Below are positions 43,555 through 54,025 of a stretch of 64,000 nucleotides of DNA, piece after piece (position 1 is the stretch's first letter; the number at the start of each line of letters is the position of its first letter). The stretch is taken from contig NC_092804.1 in the NCBI RefSeq assembly GCF_040954645.1, positions 143,167,108 to 143,231,107 of the forward strand, written 5' to 3'. The DNA comes from Diabrotica undecimpunctata (taxonomy: Eukaryota > Arthropoda > Insecta > Coleoptera > Chrysomelidae). The notes under the pieces were generated by a model. The model had not been told where the DNA came from. It did not search any database and saw only the letters and a program-made list of their open reading frames with translations. The position numbers and the translations under genes were made by a program.

Positions 43555-44165
43555 AATTAGGTGACGATATTCAAACTGTAGAAAGTTTTACATATCTGGG
43601 ATTTGCATTAAGCACGGATGGAACAGAAGAACTAGAAATTCAAAGAAGAATAGTAAAGAGAAACACAGCTTATTTTTCACTCGCCCCGTATGTTCCGATC
43701 CAAAAACACACACTGGAGATCGAAAATCAAGATCTACAAAACTATTATTAGACCAATGGTATGCTATGGATGAGAGATATGGGTGATGACTGAAAACACA
43801 AAAAGAAAGCTGCAAGTTTTTGAAGAGAACTCCTAAGGAAGATATTTGGACCTATTAACGAAAACAGAGTATGGAGATCCAGGTATAACCATGGAGGTTG
43901 TACAACCATCCTGGTTGTACCCAATAATTAAAGAGGCACTAATCTCAGAATTCGTTAAAATTTAGATTTGGATGGGCTGGTCATGTAGTTACAATTAAGA
44001 CCAAAGTATTGTTGAAAAGTGTCCTAGATAGTAAAGGATGAAGTGGCGCAAAATTTGCTAGACGTGAGAACCTGGAGCAGATCGGCGTGGGACTAGTGAG
44101 GTTAGAGGCATAGTTTGGAAGAGGCCAAAGCTCGATTTGAGTTGTAATGACACAGTAGAGATACA
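43555..44165 (+). mobile_element. RTE-type LINE C-terminal fragment
   Basis: The + strand reads GDDIQTVESFTYLGFALSTD and EELEIQRRIVKRNTAYFSL. After frameshifts come LRKIFGPINENRVWRSRYN and a WAGHVV-like block (about 43970-43990). The order fits the tail of an RTE reverse transcriptase. It ends at the tail of an oppositely oriented LINE at 44187. Confidence 0.75.
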
Positions 44166-44179
44166 TATATCTATATAAT

Positions 44180-44720
44180 ATATTCATCATCATCATCAGT
44201 TGGCGCTACAGGCCTTCGTGAGCCCTGACTTGCCTTAAAACATTCTTCCATTCCCCTGCCGAGTGTCTGTCTTCTCCATTCCCTTACCCCAATCTCTCTT
44301 AAATTGTAATGCACGTCGTCCAGATATCTGAGTTTAGGACACCCCCTTCTTCTTCCCCCGACCGGCCTATTTAGCATGGTTATTTTAGCAGGATCACTTT
44401 CATTAATCCACATAACGTAGCCCACTTATCTTAGGTGGTTTATTTTGATGATTTTCATGATATCTGCATCATTAAAAAGTCTATAGAATTCGAAATTATA
44501 TCGCCTTCCCAACAGACCCTTGGATCCTCTATACTTTTCTTTCAAAGATCATTTAATAACCCAGGCTAAAAAACCAACGGTTATCCACGCATATTCTTTT
44601 TCTTATTTCTTTGGATGTGTTGTTTTTGCAGTGACCAGTGACCCTAAGTAGTAGAATTCTTCTATCAGTTTCCGTTTCTATAATTTCGTGTTTCATCTTA
44701 AAGTTATTTTGTTTCATTAT
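44180..44720 (-). mobile_element. RTE-type LINE 3' end
   Basis: The minus strand reads LLGRRYNFEFYRLFNDADIM, then (frame 44425-44171) MGYVMWINESDPAKITMLNR, PVGGRRRGCPKLRYLDDVHY and REWRRQTLGRGMEECFKAS, followed by an ATGATGATGATGAATAT tail at 44183-44198. The last 84 codons are open, so the 3' part is fairly well preserved. Confidence 0.8.
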
Positions 44721-45239
44721 ACAATATATTACGAACTTATTTTATAAAATTATAGGTACAATTAGAAATTATCAAAAACGAATTATATTAAATGCTAAAC
44801 CATATATTGGAAATTACAAAAACAACAGTCTAATAAAACTTGCTCCCCACATATGCACTACGTATAAAGAATAAGCCACGGCTCCCACATTTATTCTCCG
44901 TGATTGGATATTTCGAGATTGCTGCATCCTACTGGTTATTCTACTTATAGAACACGTTATATTCATAAGAACTTTTGTCTTGGATATGTGGGATGTGGGA
45001 CGCAGAATGATTCAGTATGATTAGCCGGTTTCCTAGAATAATTTCTAGAGTTGTGTCATTTGACATCGAATTAAAAGCGATATTTTTATATGTGTAATTT
45101 TCGTCATCATTCTTTTTGTCGTTATTACTTATATTGTATACTTAAATTTGTATATATTCAGCTATTTTTCCATTGAATGATTATCATTTTGGTTCTAAGA
45201 CAATCTTAACATTCTCTCTCATTTTGACACTACTTGGTT
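44721..45239. other. AT-rich DNA, nothing recognised
   Basis: The 78-codon frame at 44638-44874 overlaps the LINE edge and has no motif. Confidence 0.4.
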
Positions 45240-45500
45240 AAGTTTATGCTTAATTTTTATCCTTTTTTGCCATTCTACCTATCCGTCATTCTCGTTTCTG
45301 CAACGTATGCGCTTTCTGCTTTCTTTTTAACCTTCGTTTTAATTGTTTAGTAGTCAGTGCCGTACAAAATAGCTGGTCTTACGGCTGTTTTGTACAATTT
45401 TTTTGTTCTGTTTCAGAAACATGTACCCCACGTTTACATTCTATTTCATCTATCCCGTTCTAATCCCAATGAGAAAATATCCATATATTGCTAAGATCGA
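45240..45500 (-). mobile_element. LINE C-terminal scrap
   Basis: The minus strand reads AVRPAILYGTDYWTIKTKVK-like sequence and AESAYVAETRM. This is the conserved R-P-x-x-x-Y-G-x-E-x-W block of RTE-type enzymes, degraded. Confidence 0.5.
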
Positions 45501-46660
45501 TTGCTTTCTAATACTGATTATGGATACTAATACTTTCCATAATCATTTGCCCATTTAAATAAATGAAAGATACCATCTAATTTTATATAGTAATTCCATC
45601 TTCCAATGACGTTTTGTTCGACTAACTGTTTTCTGCAAGTACTTGATTTCATTGTTCTACTTTTTGTTTTTATTTCCTTTCAATATTTCCGATTTACATC
45701 ACATCATTAGCCTATATTGAGCAGCAATAAATGTTTCAGTTTCTTCATTATCCGATCCAACACTAATGAGAATAAAAAAGCGTGAATATACTATATAAAA
45801 AAGACAATATACGAGAATTTCATGCCACTTTCACGCCACCTATGGTATATGCTTTGCTAGAAGCCTTAAAAATAACCAATAAGCAACGAGCGATTTGTCA
45901 TGCCTTTTCTCAACAACGAAATAGCTCGCCATATGTTCCTTGCTCTTATTATCTTACGTTTGTTAAATAGAAACCCTTCCTCTTAACAAAGAAGTTAGTT
46001 TCTATTGTCGAACCACCCACCTTCTAAGAAAAGCGGAGATGTTGGTTTTTTATGAGATAATCTTTCCTGTCGAGAGAAAGTAGAAATGATAGAAATAAGA
46101 CCACACCAGACTTGTCAATTAATATACCATTATACCTTGTACCATTTTCGCGTGGAACTCTTCGGCCAATACTCCCACTCTTTTTTTTATCCCTAGCTTG
46201 TCTAAATATCAGAAATCGAGTTCATTTCCATCATTCCTGTTGCATGCGGTCTTCTTCATCAAATGGCGGTAAGTGTATTTTCAATTCACCATTATCCATC
46301 TATCTTCATACAGTGGTTCCTACATTAAATATTTTTTTTTTGTCATACAGACGTCTTCCAATTCGAGGACACTAAGTCAATTCTGTTTGCCGTCTTTCTT
46401 CCTTCCTCCATTCAGTTCAGTCTAATCTAGTGTGAGAATTGACTGATATGTTACCTGTACCTACATTAATTTGAGAGTGATGTGCTGATTGAATCCGCCG
46501 TAATTCGTTACCTTATCTAAACCATCTACGCCGCTTGAGACGTCCCAATATACCTGTTTCTAGGTAACCTGTCTAGTGTCTTTATCGTCGAGCGTTCTAT
46601 GAAAGAACGTCATAAGTACAATACCGATCATTCAATTGTGAGTAACGATATTTTTATGAA
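45501..46660. other. AT-rich DNA, nothing recognised
   Basis: Frames of 62 and 87 codons (45782, 46112) show no motif. CTTTCTATGAAAGAACG-like short palindromes at 46580-46610 are minor. Confidence 0.4.
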
Positions 46661-46900
46661 CTAAAGCTCATCTTCGCTACCTAAATCGTTAGGAATTGAT
46701 TTATGACTCCAGTTCAGTGCCTTTACCTTATTTATGGTTTGTTTATTTTGAATTAATAGAATATCAATAGGATAAAATTTGTCAATATACTGTACAGCGA
46801 CTAAGGATGTCCATTGTTGGTCGTTAGGAAAAATTCTTTTCAGTGTTGCATCGCTTTCATCTTGGATATATCTTGTGAAACTGAGATCCTGTTTCGTCAA
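46661..46900 (-). CDS. Orphan ORF, 79 codons, unknown (doubtful)
   Basis: The frame MTKQDLSFTRYIQDESDATL ... ALNWSHKSIPNDLGSEDEL has a balanced, protein-like residue mix (acidic C-terminus, Trp residues, few rare runs) and stays open a little upstream (RLDD). It has no motif I recognise. It may be a piece of a transposon protein or of a decayed gene; no splice context decides this. Confidence 0.25.
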   Translation of the reverse strand: MTKQDLSFTRYIQDESDATLKRIFPNDQQWTSLVAVQYIDKFYPIDILLIQNKQTINKVKALNWSHKSIPNDLGSEDEL

Positions 46901-47285
46901 ATCATCTAACCTTGCGCCTTATGCAAAAATGATTTCTTCTCAATAAACTGATTATAACAATGACTGATTATACCAACAGTGTTGATATATCAGTTCTTCT
47001 AAAACGTTACTAATTGACGTTTGGAATTTCAAATTAATACAGCGAAATATAGATGCCAGGAAGATAAAAACGCTTCGTTAATAATTGCTAAAAACTAGTT
47101 GTTTAGGCACTACAATACAAATAATTATAATAATATACAAGATTTGTGAAAACTATTAATCGCTAAACAGGTTTTAGTAAAATCGTTTTCGCTTCGCCTT
47201 GGATGAAAATGTTTGCCGCAGCTATGGGTTGTGGATGAAATGTATCATTATAAATACTAACACTAAGCTAATTTTATACATAAAA
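46901..47285. other. AT-rich spacer, nothing recognised
   Basis: No coding signal. Confidence 0.4.
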
Positions 47286-49005
47286 CTTTTTTTTTAATTT
47301 ATTTACGCTGTAACCACCAGGGTTATTAGCGACCTAAATATATAATACGGGTAAAGTTAGAAAAAATTACAATAATTGATACAGTCCTGAGTCTTTAAGA
47401 TAACTTATTGTGTTTTTAATGTTCATGTTTTTTCCTAGGGCTACCTTTATATTATTTGGTATAGTGTGCTTCTTTCTTGCTGCTTCATATGTTTTGCACT
47501 GAGTTAGTATATGCTTCACGGAGCACTTACTTGACAATTTTCACACATTGGCGGCACAGTTCGCGTAAAGAGGTGTTTATGTGTAAAGTTACTGTGTCCT
47601 AGTCGCAATCGTGTTATTCTCACTTGGTTCTGTCTATTCGCTGTGGGTTAGAGCCACGGTTTCACTAATTGTTTGATTTCCTTGAGTTTATTTTGTGATG
47701 CACTCCATTTATTTTCCCACGCACTTAACACTTTATGTTTTATTTCTGACTTAAAGTCATCTGAAGAAACCTCATTAATAAGAATGGAGTCCTGGCTGAA
47801 GGATGCTAAGCGTGCTAGTTCATCTGCTTCTTCATTTCCTTGTATACCTGAATGTGATGGAACAAACATGAAGTCAACAGTGATCTTATTATTATTTAGA
47901 ATCTCTATTTCTGATTTGATATGTGTGTCAATTGGATTATTGGTATATAAACGTTTGATAGTGTGAAGTGAGCTTAGTGAATCGGTTATTATGAGAGACG
48001 GGGACTGTTTCGACTCTTTTATGTGGATAAGTGCTGGTAATATTGCAAACAACTCCGCAATATATGACGAAGTAATGGGCTTGAATTTAAATTTTAAGGA
48101 TGTATTGGTTGTAAGGATGGCTGCACCAACACCGTCTGAAGATTTGGATGCGTCAGTGTATATCTTATAGTGATTTTTATAAGTTTCCATTTCTGTTAAG
48201 AATGATTGTTTGATCAGGTCTGTTATAGTCTCACGTTTTTTATATATACTAAGGTTAGTATTGATCTTGGGAATTGATATTAACCAAGGTGGAGAAATTA
48301 GGAAATTTGTTGGGAGAATTTCAGGAAATTTAAGATGTAGGTCATGAAGGTTTCTTCTAACTCTTTCGTAAAATGGTGGATCTAGTCTTGTTGTAGAGAA
48401 AGTGTTTTGAAATCGATCTGTGAACGTATTGGTATAAGTAGGGTGTTCTTTATTACTAGCTATTTTAGAAGCATATGAGAGAGAAAGGTATTTGCATCGT
48501 AAACTTAGTGGTGGTTCTCCTGTTAAGCATTGTAAACTTTAAACTGGTGTCGTTCGAAACGCACCTGTAGCTATTCGTAGAGCTGTGTTTTGAACAGTTT
48601 CTAATGTTTTCAATACTGATATTTTACTTGATGAATAAACTATCGTACCATAGTCGAGTTTGGATCTAATTAAAGATTTATATACATGTAATATTGTATT
48701 TTGATCTGCTCCCCAGTTTTTGCTGGAAATAGTTTTCATAAAATTTAGTCCTGCTTGGCATGATTTTTTAAGTTCTTCTGTATGTTTTTTCCAGGTGAGC
48801 TTTTGGTCGAAAACCATACCTAAAAATCTGATATTATTTGTGAAACTAAGGGTTTGATTATATAGCTTTAGATGTGGAGTTAGAGTGTTATTTTTTCGTG
48901 TGAATAAAATACATTTAGTTTTTGTTGGTGAAAATTGTAATCCGATAGTCCTAGACCATACATAAAACTTAATAAATAATTTTGTGTAGTTCAACCAAAT
49001 CAAAT
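47286..49005 (-). mobile_element. I/R1-type LINE with RNase H domain, 5'-truncated, one frame with two stops
   Basis: From 49003 to about 47520 the minus strand stays in a single frame, interrupted only by stop codons near 48540 and 47650. The first part is the reverse transcriptase C-terminal half (IGLQFSPTKTKCILFTRKN, IRFLGMVFDQKLTWKKH, SLIRSKLDYGTIVYSS, ALRIATGAFRTTPV). Next is a linker with SLQCLTGEPPLSLRCKYLS, then RNase H. After the second stop the usual RLRLGHSNFTHKHLF and P-x-C-x-x-C tail continues. The 3' end runs into an A-rich tail at ~47290 and the 5' end is cut before the catalytic YADD. So few disruptions suggest a fairly recent insertion. RNase H places it with I/R1/Loa-type clades, unlike the RTE copies elsewhere. 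Confidence 0.9.
47648..48190 (-). pseudogene. RNase H domain of the I/R1-type LINE
   Basis: A 180-codon frame with all four RNase H acidic residues in context: YTDASKSSDGVGAA (Asp13), SYIAELFAI (Glu), IITDSLSSL (Asp) and VPSHSGIQGNEEADELAR (His and last Asp). The domain removes RNA from the RNA-DNA hybrid during element copying. The start Met is internal; the true frame continues upstream to the stop near 48540 and on into the reverse transcriptase. The domain is intact as sequence, but the full ORF is broken. Confidence 0.88.
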
Positions 49006-49689
49006 TTTATTTATTTATTTGTAATTTATACTTTGTCAGACCAGAATCATATCATTATGTAGCAAACTGGCGATTGGTGTAATAATAAGGACTATATTTT
49101 ATTTTTAGCGACAAAATATTCCAAAACTTTATTACCGTCGTGATCGTTTTAAAACCGCATAATTATAAGTCGTATGACTAAAGTCCGTGACATTCAGAGC
49201 AATTCGAACTATTTTTACCATAAAATATAAATGATTTTCAATTTTAATGGCAACTCGTAATCAGTTTCTTTCTGCGTGTTGTTATTATTTAGTCTTATTA
49301 ATTACAAACTGAAACTATCTTCATTAAAGTTATTTTTCAAGTGAATGTTTATAAATTATCTGACATCAAGGCTTTAAAAACTACTGGCAATCTTAATTAT
49401 TCGCGATTAACTGCAATTAATAACAAGAAAATACAAACAATCTGCCTGTTCTCGGTACTACAAGAATAAGATTATTACCTCATTGTCGGGTTATATTAAA
49501 AATGAATTAAGATACTCGTGTTTCTTTATCAATAAAGGTTATTAAGTATTTTATCCATTTTTGCTATAGGGTTTACTATTCGTTTTAAACCAAAAGCAGA
49601 ATAACCGCTTGATAAAAAAATGAATAAAACCGCTTACTTACCGCTTAATAAAAGCAGAAAAATATTTTTTATCTTGTTTGCACATTATC
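49006..49689. other. AT-rich DNA, nothing recognised
   Basis: No open frame of note. CCGCTTGATAAAA and CCGCTTACTTACCGCTTAATAAAA (49598-49650) are small local repeats. Confidence 0.4.
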
Positions 49690-50265
49690 TATTCACGTAA
49701 TTAAATAGTTTGGTAAAATACTTTCTTCCAAATATCAAAAGTCCGGATCTTGGTAAACGAAAGTCCATCTTGGTAAACTAAATAAAAAGTGGAGCTGTGC
49801 GCAATCCTGCAGCTTAAAGCTTTAATAAGGTTTAATTTGTATTTAAAAGGATGACAAGAGTGGTAGTTGAGAAAACTATTAGAGGCCATTGGTTTCCTAT
49901 ACCAACTCGTGGTTAAGGTGTTGCCTCCCATTCTAATGACACGCATGTCTAAGAAGGGAATACTATTGGTGATGAGGTCCTCAAGTTTAACAGTGAACTG
50001 TAAGTGAGGATGAAACTCATTGAAGAAAGACAAGGTGGCCTGAATCTTGTCTGGAGGTAAAGCTAGTAACATACAATAGGTCGTCAACATACCGCTTAAA
50101 AACGGTCAGATACTAAATCATCCAGTGCAAAATTAACTAGGATGGGAGAAATTGAGGAACCCATAGGTGTCCCAAATATTTGTAGATAATATTTATCATC
50201 AAAAACCAAAAAGTTGGTGTTAAATACTAATTGCAACAGTTCTGCAAATACATCCCAGGATAGTC
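49690..50265 (-). pseudogene. Penelope-like reverse transcriptase fragment
   Basis: From 50250 the minus strand reads ELLQLVFNTNFLVFDDKYYL, QIFGTPMGSSISPILVNFAL and DDLV. After a frameshift near 50105 it reads KRYVDDLL (catalytic box, intact). After another it reads LALPPDKIQATLSFFNEFHP, IPFLDMRVI, TSWYRKPMASNSFLNYHSCH and PFKYKLNLIKALSCRI. GTPMGSS.SP plus YVDD and the WYRKP..S..LNY block are diagnostic of Penelope-like elements. The N-terminus and the GIY-YIG endonuclease are absent. Two frameshifts make it non-functional. Confidence 0.88.
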
Positions 50266-50344
50266 AGGATACAGGACAGTTACAGATGAAGTAGGCAACT
50301 TCTTTGTCTTTTTTCTCCAACTTTTGACCGAAAAACCCACCACT

Positions 50345-50345
<1 letters not shown>
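50266..50345. other. Short spacer between the Penelope fragment and the (TA)n tract
   Basis: Holds a TCAGGATACAGGACAGTTACAG phrase; no coding signal of its own. Confidence 0.35.
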
Positions 50346-50405
<60 letters not shown>

Positions 50406-50430
50406 TTGTATGTATATATATATATATATA

Positions 50431-50490
<60 letters not shown>
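50346..50490. repeat. (TA)n microsatellite with GTATG interruptions
   Basis: About 145 bp of TA repeat is interrupted by GAATTGTATG and AATTGTA. The long Ile/Tyr frame over it is an artefact. Confidence 0.97.
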
Positions 50491-50494
<4 letters not shown>

Positions 50495-50599
50495 GAAAAA
50501 ATAAAGGATTGAAACAAACATTAATTTGGTATTCATTGATCCTGAAGAGATATAATATTATGATATAGCGTATTTATTATAATATGATATAGATTATAT

Positions 50600-51276
50600 T
50601 CTTTTTTCTTCAAACGTCAAATAATGATGACATTACTTATCTAACTTGATCTTGTCAAAGTTTGATGTCTCCGCTGGCAGCAGTTTTTTTTTCCCATTTC
50701 TTTACGACGGAGGGAAAATGTTGTATGGCAACAATATGAAACATGTCACAAAGCAACAATACAAATGTCATTAACAACAATTAAACATCATTTTTATTTA
50801 TAGTAATATTAAAAGTACAATTAGTTAATGAGACACTTTCAAAATTGAAACCGTGCAAAAATGTTCCCGACCCTTGATACGCATTGGTAATTGTTGATGA
50901 TACTAATGGTCGAGAACAACTTTCAGCAATCATTCCCGATGTTGGCGAATCATGAGGGTTTAAAATTTTTTGAGCATTATCGTTCTTATCGGACTTGGAG
51001 GGCCCCAAACGTGCTACTGCATCATTAGCCGCGGACTCAATTTCGTTTAGGTTTTCCATTTTCGCACTAAATTTGCGCTTGCGGTTGCAACAACAATAAG
51101 CTGTCTTTAATAATTACAAACAACTGTAACCAGGGAGACGCAAATCCCACCGACGACTTAATTATTTTAATTTTAATCTAGACGACTTTGATAGTTGTCA
51201 CAGTTAATTTCGAGTAAAAATAGCGTATGAATTTTATTATTTATGGTTGAAAATTACTACGTTTGAAGAAAAAATA
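50600..51276 (-). mobile_element. Small TIR element with a single ORF, adjacent to a hairpin
   Basis: TCTTTTTTCTTCAAACGT (50599-50616) is inverted as ACGTTTGAAGAAAAAATA (51259-51276), giving ~17-bp TIRs around ~675 bp. The only ORF is the 92-codon minus frame 51059-50781. Immediately outside the right TIR is an 82-bp hairpin. I do not recognise the family. Confidence 0.55.
50781..51059 (-). CDS. Orphan ORF of the small TIR element, unknown function
   Basis: These 92 codons start MENLNEIESAANDAVARLGP and end NFESVSLTNCTFNITINKND then V and a stop. The composition looks protein-like and hydrophilic, with no AT-run bias, and the frame is complete from ATG to TAA inside the inverted repeats. The C-terminal S..NCTFNI.I pattern recalls short tails I associate with some Crypton-like (tyrosine recombinase) element proteins, but this is a weak resemblance and no catalytic domain is present. 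It could be the 5' exon, or 5' and 3' ends joined by deletion, of a larger element gene. Confidence 0.45.
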   Translation of the reverse strand: MENLNEIESAANDAVARLGPSKSDKNDNAQKILNPHDSPTSGMIAESCSRPLVSSTITNAYQGSGTFLHGFNFESVSLTNCTFNITINKNDV

Positions 51277-51354
51277 GTATACTTTATTCGGCAAAGAAGC
51301 GACTTTTCTTAAAGAAAAGTCATGCTTCTCCGCCTCATAAAGTAATATACTATT
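51273..51354. repeat. 82-bp imperfect hairpin
   Basis: The left arm AATAGTATACTTTATTCGGC-AAAGAAGCGACTTTTCTT is followed at once by its inverse AAAGAAAAGTCATGCTTCTC-CGCCTCATAAAGTAATATACTATT. The loop is nearly absent. The outer part overlaps the right TIR of the neighbouring small element. Confidence 0.85.
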
Positions 51355-51435
51355 ATTTTATTATTTTTAAAAAGAATTGCGGTGGTACCTTCTTATTTGC
51401 TTTTGCTTTCAAAATATCGCTACTTGGAGAATTCC

Positions 51436-54025
51436 AGCTGATTTTTCTTTGTTTTTTTAATAATCATAAAAAGTGAAAAACTCATTTTTTGCCTATAAAA
51501 CATTTTTTATACATTTTAGAGTAAAATGGTTCAAATAAAATTTAATTAGGGAGTTTCTAAATTAAAATACATAAACAATTGATCGAGATAATTGCAACAT
51601 ACCTTATTTTTGCAGTAATTTATAAATGTTAATAACTTTGTTTTTTAACTAATGACATGTAATTAAAAAACTGCTTGAATTTATGGCAATTAATGAATTA
51701 TTGAAGTGTGCAAAATCTCACCTAGATCGACCAAATAGATTATAAGTTATTTAATTTGTTTATCCCGGAGACCGATTATTTAAACAAGACTCTAGAGGTA
51801 TTCAGCGGATCGCAATCGATTTTTTTAGGCTTCAATTTTAAGATATATTAAAAAAAATCAAAATTATTAAATATAAACATTTTAAAAACGGACTTTTTAG
51901 CTTATAAACATTTATAATAACTCTGATATTTTTTATGTCACGTGCTTATAAGTAGGCTCAATAAAAAGATGGTAAAAAACACAATCTTAAAAAAAGAACC
52001 TTCTATGACCAATAGGAACCAAGATAGCATTTTTTATATTTCCATTGTTTATTAACGTTAAGGGCTGAAAATTGAACAGATTATAAGTAAAGATGTAGAT
52101 TCTATGACCCAGTTTATAGATGGCATATACAGAGAAGGTGTAAAAAGTTACAACCCGTTAAAGTGATCGTACTCGTAAAATCACCACGTTACCGTCACAT
52201 TAAAGTGGAGGAGAGAATTTTCCGAGCTCCGTTTTTTTCAGGATGGAACTTCAAATGAAAGCACGCTGGAATCTTTTGTAATATCTCGACTTCTAACACG
52301 TAGAATATTCATTTTTTTTTTTCAGGGGTAGCTAGAGAAAATATTAAGAACTGGTTTACTTCCGCCTGACGGAAAAATCGGAAGATCCTAAAAAATAAAT
52401 AAATTAATTTTTTTAATAAAAAAGTTATTGAATTTTTCTATTATTATATTACATATATTAAAAATCAATAAAATTTAAATATTTCTTACAAAATAATAGT
52501 AAAATTAAAGTTTTTATTATGGAAACATTTAACCAATTGATTTTTCTAGGATTTTCCGATTTTTTCGGGATGTGAAAATAGCACATTCTTATTATTTTAT
52601 GTAACTACCGTAATTTAAAAATTCAAGCTTTTGCGTGCCATAGAAACCGGGGTCTTGCAAAATTTTTCGGCCTGCTCCAATTTGAAGTTCCATTCTAAAA
52701 AAAAACGGATCTCTGACAGGCGATATTTTACGAGTATCATCATGTTAACGGGTTATGCCTTTTTACTCCTTCTCCGTATATGCCATCTACAAAATGGATA
52801 ATCAAATTTAGATCTTCGTTTTTAATCTGTTCAATTTCCAGCTCTTAATGTTAATACATAATGGAAATGTGTTTTTGATTGTGTTTTTTCACAAACTGAA
52901 TAACTGACAAACTATTTGACCACTTTAGCTGAGATTTAGCACCCTTCAATAATTCAATAATATCCATAATTTGAAGTAGTTATATTAAATGTCATTATTC
53001 AAATAACAAAACTATTAACATTTATTTATGACTGCAAAAATAGGGAGTTTTTGCAATTATTTCGGTCACTTTTTTATGTTTCATGTATTTTAATTTTGAC
53101 TCGCAAAATGAAAGCACGCTGGAATCTTTTGTAATATCTTGACTTCTAACACGTAGAATATTCATTTTTTTTTTTCAGGGGTAGCTAGAGAAAATATTAA
53201 GAACTGAAAAAATAAATAAATTAATTTTTTTAATAAAAAGTTATTGAATTTTTCTATTATTATATTACATATATTAAAAATCAATAAAATTTAAATATTT
53301 CTTACGAAATAATAGTAAAATTAAAGTTTTTGTTATGGAAACATTTAACCAATTGATTTTTCTAGGATTTTCCGATTTTTTCGGGATGTGAAAATAGCAC
53401 ATTCTTATTATTTTATTTAACTACCGTAATTTAAAAATTCAAGCTTCTGCGTGCCATAGAAACCGGGATCTTGCAAAATTTTTTTGGCCTGCTCCAATTT
53501 GAAGTTCCATTCTAAAAAAATCGGATCTCTGACAGGCGATATTTTACGAGTATCATCATGTTAACGGGTTATGCCTTTTTACTCCTTCTCCGTATATGCC
53601 ATCTACAAAATGGATAATCAAATTTAGATCTTCGTTTTTAATCTGTTCAATTTCCAGCTCTTAATGTTAATACATAATGGAAATGTGTTTTTGATTGTGT
53701 TTTTTCACAAACTGAATAACTGACAAACTATTTGACCACTTTAGCTGAGATTTAGCACCCTTCAATAATTCAATAATATCCATAATTTGAAGTAGTTATA
53801 TTAAATGTCATTATTCAAATAACAAAACTATTAACATTTATTTATGACTGCAAAAATAGGGAGTTTTTGCAATTATTTCGGTCACTTTTTTATGTTTCAT
53901 GTATTTTAATTTTGACTCGCAAATTAAAGGTCTTTATAAATCTACACTTTAAGAAACGTTTTATACGTAAAAAATTATTTTTTCACTTTTTATGACTGTT
54001 TAAAAAAAACAAAGCAAAATAAGCT
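51436..54025. mobile_element. Foldback composite B: arm, centre, inverted arm, with direct repeat of centre plus arm
   Basis: The left arm (51436-52170) begins AGCTGATTTTTCTTTG and holds TCATAAAAAGTGAAAAA. Its inverse is complete at the right (ends CTTTTTATGACTG..AAAGCAAAATAAGCT, 54025) and is also present at 52720-53100. GCACGCTGGAATCTTTTGTA occurs at 52261 and 53114, an 853-bp direct repeat of centre plus right arm. The second copy lacks ~40 bp (CCGCCTGACGGAAAAATCGG region). The repeats are almost identical, so the duplication is recent. No coding capacity. Confidence 0.87.

Noticed and set aside
50264..50536. 90-codon Ile/Tyr open frame
   Set aside because: It lies over a (TA)n tract.
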